NCBI GenBank assembly: GCA_964612085.1
Contig: CAZTCJ010000003.1
Coordinates: 38,677 to 102,676, forward strand
DNA from: CAZTCJ01 sp964612085
GTDB lineage: Bacteria > Pseudomonadota > Alphaproteobacteria > JAJFIK01
DNA: 64,000 nt
Direction: 5' to 3'
Shown here: in pieces, positions 53,653 to 62,259 of the stretch
Layout of the letters: each line of letters begins with the position of its first letter
Numbering within the stretch: the first letter of the stretch is position 1
Notes under the pieces: generated by a model
Databases searched by the model: none
What the model saw: only the letters and a program-made list of their open reading frames with translations
Told to the model about the DNA's origin: nothing
Program-made: the position numbers and the translations under genes

Positions 53653-54890
53653 CGGTGCAAATGCTTCGCCTCAAGACGATTGCGGTGTCGGCTGCCGCTC
53701 TCCTGGGTCTTGCGGCCTGCGGCGAGGAGATCACGCTTGCCAAAGGACCGCCCCTTGAGGACTGCCGCGCCATCGATCTTGTGGACGCCCGTTCGGGCAC
53801 AGCCTTGACAGGCATCGAGGATATCGCCCTCGATACGGAGACGGGCACGGCCTATCTCTCCGCCTACGACCGGTTCGCGCTGGAAGACGCCCTTGCCGCC
53901 ATAGGGAACGGCGAGGCGGCGGCCCTGCCGCGCGGCGGGCTCTATGCCCTCGATCTTGAGACCGCGCTTCAAAGCACCGACACGCTGGCGTTGACGGACC
54001 TGACGGCCTCCCAAGTGGGTCCCGGCGATTACCGCACCCATGGCATCGGTCTGTACGAAGGGCCGCTGGGCGACACCCTCATCGCCGCCGTGACTCACCG
54101 CTACAGCCATGCGGATGCTGGCGGGACTTCGGATCTGCGCCGTGTCAGCGGTATCGATGTGTTCGCCGTGACCGGGGATAGTCTGACGCTCAAGACCAGC
54201 CTGACCCACCCGTCCCTGTGCCAGGCCAATGACGTGGCGATCGTCGGTCCACGGAAGCTCCTGGTCACGCGCGATCGCGGGTCCTGCGATGGCTGGATGT
54301 GGGTGGAGGATGTCTTGGGCCTGAAGCGCGCATCCGTCATGCGCGTCGATCTGAATGCGGCGGGCGCGCTGGAAACGCCGCCCGTCCCCGTCGCGGGTGG
54401 CATCGGCTTTGCCAACGGCATCGCCATCGACCGCACCAAGCGCCGGGCCGTGGTCGCGGCCACGCGGGAGAGCGCGCTCCTGGTGTTCGATCTCGAACGC
54501 CTGCTGTCGGGCCATTCGGGACGGCCGGTGGGCCGCATCGCGCTTGGCGGCGGGCCGGACAATCTGGCCATGGCGCCGGACGGTTCGCTCCTGGCCGCCG
54601 TGCATCCCTCGCTGATGACCATGGGCTTTTACCGCAAGCGCTGGTTCGATACGCAAACCGCGCCTGCCCGGCTGATGACCGTCGATATGGCCGACGCCAG
54701 CCGCTCCATCCTCTACGATCATGCGCCCACGCCCCCGCAGGCCCAGGACTCCGGCGGGGCTGAAGACATCCGCGACAGATTTTCCGCCGTCACCGTCGGC
54801 GTGCGCTATGATGACCATGTGATCATGGGAACAGTGGCCTCGCCGGGCTTGCTGGCCTGTGCATTGACACCGTCGGAAACGGACCGCTGA
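53649..54890 (+). CDS. Lipoprotein with beta-propeller (SMP-30/arylesterase-like)
   Basis: This 413-residue protein begins at a GTG that overlaps the sulfotransferase stop by four bases (GTGA). Its lipobox is LGLAACG near residue 24. The rest resembles a six-bladed SMP-30/paraoxonase-type propeller: ALTGIEDIALDTETGTAYLS, YRTHGIGLYEGPLGD, LCQANDVAIVGPRKLLVTRDRG and GIGFANGIAIDRTKRRAVV, with the Asn/Asp positions that bind calcium in arylesterase folds. It may be an esterase or lactonase, or a binding protein in the periplasm. It is translationally coupled to both neighbours, so it probably acts with them. Confidence 0.7.
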   Translation: MTVQMLRLKTIAVSAAALLGLAACGEEITLAKGPPLEDCRAIDLVDARSGTALTGIEDIALDTETGTAYLSAYDRFALEDALAAIGNGEAAALPRGGLYALDLETALQSTDTLALTDLTASQVGPGDYRTHGIGLYEGPLGDTLIAAVTHRYSHADAGGTSDLRRVSGIDVFAVTGDSLTLKTSLTHPSLCQANDVAIVGPRKLLVTRDRGSCDGWMWVEDVLGLKRASVMRVDLNAAGALETPPVPVAGGIGFANGIAIDRTKRRAVVAATRESALLVFDLERLLSGHSGRPVGRIALGGGPDNLAMAPDGSLLAAVHPSLMTMGFYRKRWFDTQTAPARLMTVDMADASRSILYDHAPTPPQAQDSGGAEDIRDRFSAVTVGVRYDDHVIMGTVASPGLLACALTPSETDR

Positions 54891-55921
54891 TGCTCAATCT
54901 TGTGACCGGGGGAGCGGGGTTCGTGGGGCAGCATCTGGTCGCCCGCCTTGTGGCGCGCGGCGAAGCGGTGCGCGTTTTCGATCTGACCTGTCCTGAAGGG
55001 ACTTTTCCTTCGAACGTCGAGGTCATCCAAGGCTCCATCACAGATGCCGCCGCGGTCGCCGCCGCCATGGACGGCGTCGATTGCGTGTTCCACGTTGCGG
55101 CCAACGCCCATCTCTGGGCCAGGGACAAATCCGTCTTTGACAGGATCAACCATCACGGTACACGGATCGTCTTGGGCGAAGCGCGCCAGGCGGGCGTGCC
55201 CCGGCTCATTCACACTTCCAGCCTGACCGTGCTCGTGGGCAAGCGCATGCGCGGCACACCCCGCACGGTGAACGAAGAGACCGCGCCCCGCGCCAAACAA
55301 ATGCTTGGGCCTTACTGCCTGTCCAAATGGCGGGCGGAGCATGCGGCGTTAGCGGCAAATACGGAGGATTTCGCCGTCACCGCCGTCCTGCCCACCCTGC
55401 CGGTCGGGCCGGGCGACAAACGCCTGACCGCGCCGACCCGGATGATCCTCGATCTGGTCAATGGCAAGATCCCGGCCTTTCTCGACTGCATCCATAATGT
55501 GATCGATGTGCGCGACGTGGCCGAAGGTCATATCCTCGCCCGCGACCGGGGCCTTGCCGGCGCGCGCTATCTTCTGGGGGCGGAAAACCTCACCATGGCC
55601 GAATTCGTCGCGGCTCTGGGCCGGATCACCGGCGCGCCCATGCCCAAGGCCCGGGTGCCTTACGCGGTGGCGCTCGCGGCGGGCCATGTCTCCGAATGGA
55701 TCTCCGATCATGTGACGCGCAAACCGCCTCAAGCGCCCTTGACCGGTGTGCGGCTCGCCGGACGGCCTGTCCGTTTCGACTGCTCCAAGGCCGTGCACGA
55801 ACTGGGCCTCGCGCCCCGCCCGGCGGAAGAGGCGATCCGCGATGCCGTCCGTTGGCTGAAGGAGGAAGGCCTCGTCAAGAAGCCGCTTCCTGCCTTGGAG
55901 ACAGCTTCAGTTCACGGATAA
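54890..55921 (+). CDS. hpnA: Hopanoid-associated sugar epimerase HpnA
   Basis: This 343-residue protein is an extended short-chain dehydrogenase/reductase. The NAD-binding motif is LVTGGAGFVGQHLV at residues 4-17 and the catalytic YxxxK is in GPYCLSKWRAEHAA near 143. The mid-region TSSLTVLVG supplies the catalytic Ser/Thr. HpnA-family epimerases sit in hopanoid operons and are linked to sugar-side-chain formation. The ATG overlaps the lipoprotein stop by one base (TGATG). A hairpin follows its stop. Family identity is well supported by the sequence and the locus, but the exact substrate is not known. Confidence 0.87.
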   Translation: MLNLVTGGAGFVGQHLVARLVARGEAVRVFDLTCPEGTFPSNVEVIQGSITDAAAVAAAMDGVDCVFHVAANAHLWARDKSVFDRINHHGTRIVLGEARQAGVPRLIHTSSLTVLVGKRMRGTPRTVNEETAPRAKQMLGPYCLSKWRAEHAALAANTEDFAVTAVLPTLPVGPGDKRLTAPTRMILDLVNGKIPAFLDCIHNVIDVRDVAEGHILARDRGLAGARYLLGAENLTMAEFVAALGRITGAPMPKARVPYAVALAAGHVSEWISDHVTRKPPQAPLTGVRLAGRPVRFDCSKAVHELGLAPRPAEEAIRDAVRWLKEEGLVKKPLPALETASVHG

Positions 55922-55950
55922 TACCAACCTGCACTGATGCAGGTCGGTAT
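55921..55950. terminator. Hairpin between hpnA and hpnB
   Basis: ATACCAACCTGCA and TGCAGGTCGGTAT pair with one mismatch across a four-base loop. It starts at the last base of the hpnA stop codon. No T-tract follows on the plus strand. Confidence 0.5.
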
Positions 55951-56020
55951 GGACGAGCCCGTTCGGGCGAGGACTAGCGCCATTGAGGCGCGCAGCCTGC
56001 GCGGCGCTTGAGCGCCACAA

Positions 56021-56050
56021 ACATGCAATGAGCAGAACTCATTGCATGTT
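56021..56050 (-). terminator. Inverted repeat over the end of hpnB
   Basis: ACATGCAATGAG pairs with CTCATTGCATGT across six bases, and TTTG follows on the minus strand. The stem contains the hpnB stop codon. It resembles a weak terminator placed right at the gene end. Confidence 0.5.
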
Positions 56051-57208
56051 GGAATAAGTCCGGCCCTTCCAGCGCCCGCCCTGCCCCTGCCAGTGCCGCC
56101 AGGCGGAAGTGAAGGTCATCAGCATATAGAGGAACCCGGCGACGGGTAAGGCGAAGCCCGCCAGGAACGGCTGGCCGTAAAGCCGCAAGGTCGGCCAATA
56201 GGCGATGGCCATACCCGCCCAGGCGGCAAAGCCGATAGCCGCGGCCGTGAAATCCCCATGCCAGTTCCAGGTCAGCGCCGCGAGCGGGCCTGCCAGATAG
56301 ACGAGCCCCATGCCGATCACCGTGCCTGCCAGCAGAAGCGGCGAATGCCCAAGCTGGGCATAGGCCGTGCGCGCTACCATATTCCAGACCGAGCCGATAG
56401 CGCGATTGTCCCGCAGGCTGATCACGTCGCGGGTGAGCCCCAACCAGATGGACCGTTCAGGCGGCTGTCCTTTCATGACGCGGGCGAAAGTACAGTCGTC
56501 GATCAGGGTGCTGTGCATCACCTCGAACCCGCCTTGGCGCTCGAACACCTCACGGCGGGCCAGCATGCAGCCGCCCGCCGCCCCAGCCACGGCAGAGCGC
56601 GGATCATTGACGCGCGGGAAGGGGTAAAGCTTCTGAAAGAAGAACACGAAAGCGGGGATCAGGAGCGTGCCCCAGAGCCCCCTTGCGTCGAGCTTGGCCA
56701 TGAGGGACACGAGGACCCGGTTGTCCGTTTCCGCCTTCGCCACGAGCCGCGTCAAAGTGTCCGACGCCAGCACGATATCTGCATCCGTGAACAGAACGTA
56801 TGTAGCGTCCGGCGCAACCTGGTGACTATGGGCGAGCCCTGCATGCTGGGCCGCGATCTTGCCGGACCAGCCGGGTGCCAGCGGCGGCGCCTGAAGCACG
56901 GTGAGATCCGGCGCGCCTTCCCCGGCCGCACTGCGGGCCACTTCGGCGGTGCCGTCCCGGCTGCCGTCATCCACCAGGATCACCGAAAACCGGCCCGGAT
57001 AGGTGCTTTTTCCATGGGCGGCGATGGTCTGACCGATCACGGCGGCCTCATCGCGCGCCGGGATCACCGCCACCACCTCCGGCCAGGCTTGCCTGGAGCC
57101 CCAGCCTTCCGGCAGCCACTGATCCGCCCACCAGAACCGGCCGTTGAAAAACAGCAGATAGATCCAGGCAATGGCCCCCGCCACAGCGGCCGCGAACACA
57201 AAACTCAT
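56039..57208 (-). CDS. hpnB: Hopene-associated glycosyltransferase HpnB
   Basis: This 389-residue membrane-bound family 2-type glycosyltransferase has an N-terminal anchor at 1-20, the nucleotide-sugar motif VVAVIPARDEAAVIGQTI, VILVDDGSRDGTAEVA, the metal-binding LFTDADIVLA near 140 and the DDCTFAR motif near 230, followed by three C-terminal membrane helices. The pattern is that of HpnB in hopanoid clusters. It is transcribed opposite to hpnA and hpnC, so it has its own promoter between 57209 and 57347. HpnB is proposed to glycosylate or otherwise modify the hopanoid side chain; activity is not proven. Confidence 0.87.
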   Translation of the reverse strand: MSFVFAAAVAGAIAWIYLLFFNGRFWWADQWLPEGWGSRQAWPEVVAVIPARDEAAVIGQTIAAHGKSTYPGRFSVILVDDGSRDGTAEVARSAAGEGAPDLTVLQAPPLAPGWSGKIAAQHAGLAHSHQVAPDATYVLFTDADIVLASDTLTRLVAKAETDNRVLVSLMAKLDARGLWGTLLIPAFVFFFQKLYPFPRVNDPRSAVAGAAGGCMLARREVFERQGGFEVMHSTLIDDCTFARVMKGQPPERSIWLGLTRDVISLRDNRAIGSVWNMVARTAYAQLGHSPLLLAGTVIGMGLVYLAGPLAALTWNWHGDFTAAAIGFAAWAGMAIAYWPTLRLYGQPFLAGFALPVAGFLYMLMTFTSAWRHWQGQGGRWKGRTYSNMQ

Positions 57209-57347
57209 CGGTTTCTCTAAACCTCTTACTGTGCGGGAAACCCGTCATCGGTGTGTTGTGAAGCGTTACACGAGCCTGGAGCCGCTTGTCTCACGCATCC
57301 GTGATGGCTAGGGTTTTGCCCCAAGGGGAAATCGGCGGGCTCACGCT

Positions 57348-58226
57348 ATGCACACGATGAATACACCAACGCAGACGCCTGCGAACCCGGAAACGCCGTC
57401 CGGCAAAGGCGCTGGAGACGAAAACTTTCCTGTTGGCTCGTTCCTGCTGCCCGCGAAACTGCGCCCTCACGTTGCAAAATTCTACGCCTTTGCCCGCGCC
57501 GCCGACGACATCGCCGACAACGGCGCTTTGAGCGCGGACGACAAGATCGACCGGCTCGACGGGTTGGAAGCCGCCCTGACCGGCGCGCCCGGTTACGACA
57601 CGGGCTATGACAAAGCCCATGCACTCAGGGAAAGCCTGCGGGAGACGGGCGTCAGCGACCGTCATGCGCGCGATCTGCTCGCCGCGTTTCGTCAGGATGC
57701 GGTCAAACTGCGCTATGCCGACTGGCGGGAGCTTCTGGGCTACTGCATCCTGTCGGCCAATCCGGTGGGGCGCTACCTGCTCGACCTACACGGTGAGTCG
57801 CCCGACGGGTATCCGCAGTCTGACGCTCTGTGTACGGTTCTTCAAATCCTCAACCATCTTCAGGATTTCGGCGACGACAAGCGGGAGATGAACCGGGTCT
57901 ATATTCCCGCTGACATGATGGCTGAGGAAGGCACCTCCATCGAGGATATCGACAAACCGGCGCTGACCCCCGGCATGCGCCGGGTCATGGACCGCATGCT
58001 GGAACGCTGCGATCAGCTTCTGGTAACGGCGGACCAGCTTGCGCCTGTCTTACGCTCGCGTCATCTGGCCATGGAATCGGCCGTCATCGTCAAGCTGGCG
58101 CACCGGCTCTCCGCCCGCCTCAAGGCCCATGATCCGCTTGCGGAACGTGTGTCCCTGTCAAAATTGGACTTTGCCTTATCGGGAATAGGAGGCATTCTCC
58201 AGGGGCTTTTTGGACGCAAGCGCTAA
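57348..58226 (+). CDS. hpnC: Hydroxysqualene synthase HpnC
   Basis: This 292-residue protein belongs to the squalene/phytoene synthase family and is the first of the HpnCDE route to squalene. The two aspartate-rich motifs are ARAADDIADNG near residue 50 and NHLQDFGDDKREMNR near 180. In the known pathway HpnD makes presqualene diphosphate from farnesyl diphosphate, HpnC converts it to hydroxysqualene and HpnE reduces that to squalene. The ATG has only a weak ribosome site; an ATG three codons later is possible. The hpnD gene follows 18 bases after its stop. Confidence 0.9.
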   Translation: MHTMNTPTQTPANPETPSGKGAGDENFPVGSFLLPAKLRPHVAKFYAFARAADDIADNGALSADDKIDRLDGLEAALTGAPGYDTGYDKAHALRESLRETGVSDRHARDLLAAFRQDAVKLRYADWRELLGYCILSANPVGRYLLDLHGESPDGYPQSDALCTVLQILNHLQDFGDDKREMNRVYIPADMMAEEGTSIEDIDKPALTPGMRRVMDRMLERCDQLLVTADQLAPVLRSRHLAMESAVIVKLAHRLSARLKAHDPLAERVSLSKLDFALSGIGGILQGLFGRKR

Positions 58227-58244
58227 GCCTCATAATTGTTGACG

Positions 58245-59135
58245 ATGTTACAATCCATCACCCTGCCCGCCGGCATCACGCTCGATGACGCCAAAGCGCA
58301 CGCCCGCGCCGTGGTGGATCGTTCGGGCACCTCATTCGGGCTAGGCATGCGCATCCTGCGCAAGGAGCGGCGGGAAGGCATGTTCGCCGTTTACGCCTTC
58401 TGCCGGGAAGTGGACGACATCGCCGATGAAGGCGGCACCGTGCCTGAGAAGCATGCGGGCCTCGATGCCTGGCGCGACGAGATCGCCGCCATTTACAAAG
58501 GCCGCCCGACCACACCGACGGGCGTGGCCCTGGCCGACGCCATCATGCGGTTCAATCTTGCCCGGCAGGAGTTCATCCTGATGATCGAAGGCATGGAGAT
58601 GGATGTGGACGGGCCCATCCGCGCGCCCGATCAGGAGACCCTGTTCGCTTATTGCCGCCGGGTCGCGGGCACCGTAGGCCTGCTCTCCATGCCGATTTTC
58701 GGCGCACCGCCCGGCGAGGCGTCCGACCGCTTCGCCCTGGCGCTCGCCGACGCGCTGCAATTCACCAACATAGCCCGCGATGTGGTGGAGGATGCGGAAA
58801 TCGGCCGCCTCTATCTACCCCGGGAATGGCTCGAAGACGAGGGCATCCCGTGGGAGGATCCGGTGGCGGTGGCCCGGCATGCGAAAACGCCGCTCGTGTG
58901 CGCCCGGCTCGGCGCCCTGGCGCGCCAACGCTTCGCCGAGACACGGCAAGCGATCAAGGATCTGGATTGGCGAGTGCTGCGCCCCGCGCTCCTGATGATG
59001 GGCGCCTATGAAGAAACGCTCACGCGGCTGGAGCAACGCCGGTTCAGCCTGGATGGCGATCCGGTGAAGCTTTCGAAAGCCGAAAAGCTTGCCATCGCGC
59101 TGCGATATGCCATCGCGCCGCCGCTCAAAGGCTGA
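58245..59135 (+). CDS. hpnD: Presqualene diphosphate synthase HpnD
   Basis: This protein of about 296 residues is the HpnD member of the squalene/phytoene synthase family. Its aspartate motifs are CREVDDIADEGG near 60 and TNIARDVVEDAEIGRLYLP near 170; the second is closest to authentic phytoene synthases. It condenses two farnesyl diphosphates to presqualene diphosphate. The ATG at 58245 is used; two TTG codons lie just upstream in frame. No clear ribosome site is seen, so translation may rely on coupling to hpnC. The hpnE gene follows 19 bases after its stop. Confidence 0.92.
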   Translation: MLQSITLPAGITLDDAKAHARAVVDRSGTSFGLGMRILRKERREGMFAVYAFCREVDDIADEGGTVPEKHAGLDAWRDEIAAIYKGRPTTPTGVALADAIMRFNLARQEFILMIEGMEMDVDGPIRAPDQETLFAYCRRVAGTVGLLSMPIFGAPPGEASDRFALALADALQFTNIARDVVEDAEIGRLYLPREWLEDEGIPWEDPVAVARHAKTPLVCARLGALARQRFAETRQAIKDLDWRVLRPALLMMGAYEETLTRLEQRRFSLDGDPVKLSKAEKLAIALRYAIAPPLKG

Positions 59136-59154
59136 CACGACAAAAGAGAGACGT

Positions 59155-60417
59155 ATGGGGACGGTTCACATCATCGGCGCCGGACTGGCGGGGCTATCGA
59201 CAGCCGTAAGGCTCGCCGCGGCGGGACGCACTGTGCGGCTCTACGACGCCGCGGGCCATGCGGGCGGGCGCTGCCGCTCGTTCGAGGACAAGGCCCTCGG
59301 CACGCTGATCGATAACGGCAATCACCTGATCATGAGCGGCAACCAGTCCGCCCTGTCCTATCTGGAGCTGATCGGCGCGCGGAAGACCATGATCGCCCCG
59401 CCCCGCGCGGTCTTTCCTTTCGTGGACTTGGGTACCGGCGCGCGCTGGAGCCTGCGCCCCAATCCGGGCGTCATTCCCTGGTGGCTGTTCGATCCCAAAC
59501 GCCGCGTGCCCGATACGGCGCTTTCGGACTATGTGGGCGGCATTCGCGTGGCGCTGGCCTCGAAGGACCGCACGGTCGCGGACGTGCTCGACACCTCCGG
59601 CACGCTCTACACCCGGTTCTGGGAACCGCTGGTGCTGGCCGCCCTCAATACCACGGCCGATGACGGGGCCGCCTGTCTGCTCTGGGCCGTCTTGCGCGAG
59701 ACCTTCCTGAAAGGCGAAGCCGCGTGCCGTCCGCTGATCGCCCGCGACGGTCTCGGCCCGAGCTTCGTCGATCCGGCCCTGGCCTATCTCAAGGCGCGCG
59801 GGATCGAGCCCCAATTCGCCCGCCGCCTCAACGGCTTCGACATCACGGACAACCGGATCGCGGGCCTTCAGTTCCATGACGGTCCCGAACCGGTGACCCC
59901 TGATGATCGCGTGGTGCTGGCCCTGCCGTCCATCCGGGCGGGACAGGTTCTGCCGGATCTCGATCCGCCGGGCGACGGCGGCACCATCGTCAACGCCCAT
60001 TACCGGCTGGCGAAACCCGTGGACGGCTATGACGACATACCCTTCCTGGGGCTGATCGACTCACCGGTCCATTGGATTTTCGTCCGTGGCGATGTGGTCA
60101 GCCTGACCATCAGCGCGGCGGGCGCTTTGGCGGATGAACCGGCGGAACTGCTCTCACCCAAACTGTGGATCGATACGGCCAAGGCGCTCGATCTGGGCGA
60201 TACCCGTTATGAGGTGGCCCGGATCATCAAGGAAAAGCGCGCGACCTTTGATGAATCGCCGGCCGGCATCGCCAAGCGCAAAGGCCCGCGCGGCCCTCTC
60301 GCTAATCTCCTGCTGGCGGGCGACTGGACCGATACGGGCCTGCCCGCCACCATCGAAGGGGCCATCCGCTCCGGCGAAAGGGCGGCCCGGATCCTGATCA
60401 AGGAGACGGGCGCATGA
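59155..60417 (+). CDS. hpnE: Squalene-associated FAD-dependent desaturase HpnE
   Basis: This protein of about 420 residues has the FAD-binding VHIIGAGLAGLSTAVRLAAAG motif at its N-terminus, GNHLIMSGNQSALSYLEL, and a C-terminal LLAGDWTDTGLPATIEGAIRSGERAA (quoted in part), which is the amine-oxidase/phytoene-desaturase-type FAD closing motif. It is the third enzyme of the HpnCDE route, using reduced flavin to turn hydroxysqualene into squalene. The start at 59155 has AAGAGAG and lies after the hpnD stop; a longer frame runs back into hpnD. The hpnG gene overlaps its stop by four bases. Confidence 0.92.
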   Translation: MGTVHIIGAGLAGLSTAVRLAAAGRTVRLYDAAGHAGGRCRSFEDKALGTLIDNGNHLIMSGNQSALSYLELIGARKTMIAPPRAVFPFVDLGTGARWSLRPNPGVIPWWLFDPKRRVPDTALSDYVGGIRVALASKDRTVADVLDTSGTLYTRFWEPLVLAALNTTADDGAACLLWAVLRETFLKGEAACRPLIARDGLGPSFVDPALAYLKARGIEPQFARRLNGFDITDNRIAGLQFHDGPEPVTPDDRVVLALPSIRAGQVLPDLDPPGDGGTIVNAHYRLAKPVDGYDDIPFLGLIDSPVHWIFVRGDVVSLTISAAGALADEPAELLSPKLWIDTAKALDLGDTRYEVARIIKEKRATFDESPAGIAKRKGPRGPLANLLLAGDWTDTGLPATIEGAIRSGERAARILIKETGA

Positions 60418-61118
60418 GCGGCTTTCTCGGCATTGTCTGTGGGCTGAAAAGCGAGGCGCGCGCGCTGGGCGACCTGGCCGGACATGAGCGCATCCGCATC
60501 GCCATATCCGGCGCGTCTGCCGAGCGGGCGGACGCCCATGCAAGCCGTCTCACGGCTGAGGGCGCGCGGGCCCTGCTCAGCTTCGGCGTCTCCGGGGGCC
60601 TGAACCCGGACATGACGCCCGGCCAGCTCATTCTGGCGACGCAGACCTCATGGGGCGGCGGCGCGGCCCATCCGGCGGATCAGGCTCTTTTGAGCGCGCT
60701 TGAAACCGAAGCCCGCGAGGCCGGTCTTGACGCGGTCGCAGGCCCGATCGCGGGCAGCGATACCATCATCGCCACGGCGGCGGACAAACACCGTCTTTAT
60801 ACGGAAACGCAAGCGCTCGCCGTGGATATGGAAAGCCATGCGGTGGCGCGGGTGGCGCGGGACGCCGGTCTGCCCTCGATTGCGATCCGGGCGGTCGCGG
60901 ATCCCCATGACCGGGCGATCCCCCCCTCCGCTGCGAACGGGGTGGCGCCGGACGGATCGGTCCGGCCCCTCAGAGTAATCGCCGCGGCGCTGCTGCGCCC
61001 CGGCGATTTTCCGCATTTGATGGAGGTGGGGCGCGACAGTGCGCGCGCCACGGAAAGCTTACGCCGCAGCGCCCGACATCTCGTCCCGCTTCTTCTTCGG
61101 GTCGTGAACTTCGGTTAG
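60414..61118 (+). CDS. hpnG: Hopanoid-associated phosphorylase HpnG
   Basis: This 234-residue protein is a nucleoside-phosphorylase-like enzyme with LLSFGVSGGLNPDMTPGQLI near 58, VDMESHAVARVARDAGL near 138 and IAIRAVADPHDRAIP. In known hopanoid pathways HpnG removes adenine from adenosylhopane, which HpnH makes, to give ribosylhopane. The ATG overlaps the hpnE stop by four bases. Its last 60 bases overlap the end of the convergent hpnH gene, an unusually long overlap. Confidence 0.9.
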   Translation: MSGFLGIVCGLKSEARALGDLAGHERIRIAISGASAERADAHASRLTAEGARALLSFGVSGGLNPDMTPGQLILATQTSWGGGAAHPADQALLSALETEAREAGLDAVAGPIAGSDTIIATAADKHRLYTETQALAVDMESHAVARVARDAGLPSIAIRAVADPHDRAIPPSAANGVAPDGSVRPLRVIAAALLRPGDFPHLMEVGRDSARATESLRRSARHLVPLLLRVVNFG

Positions 61119-62207
61119 CTGCTCCTGCACGATATTCTCGTGCACATATTCAGCCGGACGCTGATTGTCGAGCGAGATTTCCGGGGCCATCGGACCGTCG
61201 AGACGGGGACCGCGCAGGCCCACCCACAGGGCTTTCAGCGGGTTGTCGATAGCATCCTGGGCCGCCGTCGGCTCGTAACCGCAATGGGCCATGCAGTCAG
61301 CACACTTCTCATAGGCGCCCGTGCCGTAATTGTCCCACTCGGTGGTTTCCATCAGCTCCTTGAAGGTTTTGGCATAGCCTTCACCGAGCAGATAACAGGG
61401 CCGCTGCCAGCCGAAAATGTTCCGTGTGGGCATGCCCCACGGCGTACATTTATAGGTCTGGTTGCCGGTGATGAAGTCGAGATAGAGCGAGGAGTGGCTC
61501 AGATTCCACTTCTTGCCGCCATCGCCGAATTTCAGAATGTCCCGGAACAAAGTCTTGGTCTTCTGACGGCTGAGGAAATGCTGCTGGTCCGGCGCGCGCT
61601 CATAGGCATAGCCCGGCGAGATCGTGATGCCGACGCCCAGTTCCGTGCAATAGTCGAGGAATTTGGCGACCCGCTCGGGCTCGGCACCGTCGAAGATCGT
61701 GGCATTGGCGTTGACGGAAAAGCCTTTTTCCTTGGCCGTCTTGATCGCCTTGATGGCGCGGTCGAACACGCCGTCCTGGCACACGGCCTTGTCGTGCTCT
61801 TCCTTCAGACCGTCCAGATGCACGGAGAAGAAGAGATATTCCGACGGCTCGAACAGATGCAGCTTCTTTTCCAGAAGCAGAGCATTCGTGCACAGAGAAA
61901 CATATTTCTTGCGCGCTGTGATGCCCTTGACGATCTCGCCGATTTCCTTGTGCAGAAGCGGTTCGCCGCCCGGGATGGCGACCATGGGCGCGCCGCACTC
62001 ATCGACCGCCTGCAGGCATTCCTCGACCGACAGGCGCTTGTTCAGGATGGGATCGGGATAATCGATCTTACCGCAGCCGGCACAGGCCAGGTTGCAGCGG
62101 AAAAGCGGCTCCAGCATCAGCACCAGCGGATAGTGTTTCCGGCCCTTGAGCTTCTGGGCCATGATGTAAGTGCCGACCTTGAATTGCTGTTTCAACGGAA
62201 CGCCCAC
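61059..62207 (-). CDS. hpnH: Adenosylhopane synthase HpnH (radical SAM)
   Basis: This 382-residue radical SAM enzyme joins an adenosyl radical to diploptene to make adenosylhopane. The [4Fe-4S] cluster motif is RCNLACAGC with Cys38, Cys42 and Cys45. AIPGGEPLLHKEI and ISPGYAYERAPDQQHFL follow, as does a C-terminal YEKCADCMAHCGYEP Cys cluster of the HpnH family. The start is GTG with AAGGAG six bases upstream. It lies 52 bases downstream of ispH and is probably co-transcribed with it. The hpnG gene converges and overlaps its 3' end. Confidence 0.94.
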   Translation of the reverse strand: MGVPLKQQFKVGTYIMAQKLKGRKHYPLVLMLEPLFRCNLACAGCGKIDYPDPILNKRLSVEECLQAVDECGAPMVAIPGGEPLLHKEIGEIVKGITARKKYVSLCTNALLLEKKLHLFEPSEYLFFSVHLDGLKEEHDKAVCQDGVFDRAIKAIKTAKEKGFSVNANATIFDGAEPERVAKFLDYCTELGVGITISPGYAYERAPDQQHFLSRQKTKTLFRDILKFGDGGKKWNLSHSSLYLDFITGNQTYKCTPWGMPTRNIFGWQRPCYLLGEGYAKTFKELMETTEWDNYGTGAYEKCADCMAHCGYEPTAAQDAIDNPLKALWVGLRGPRLDGPMAPEISLDNQRPAEYVHENIVQEQLTEVHDPKKKRDEMSGAAA

Positions 62208-62259
62208 GGGCTTCTCCTTTGTTCACTCTCGTATCGCAATGATTGTTGCTTGGTGGCGT

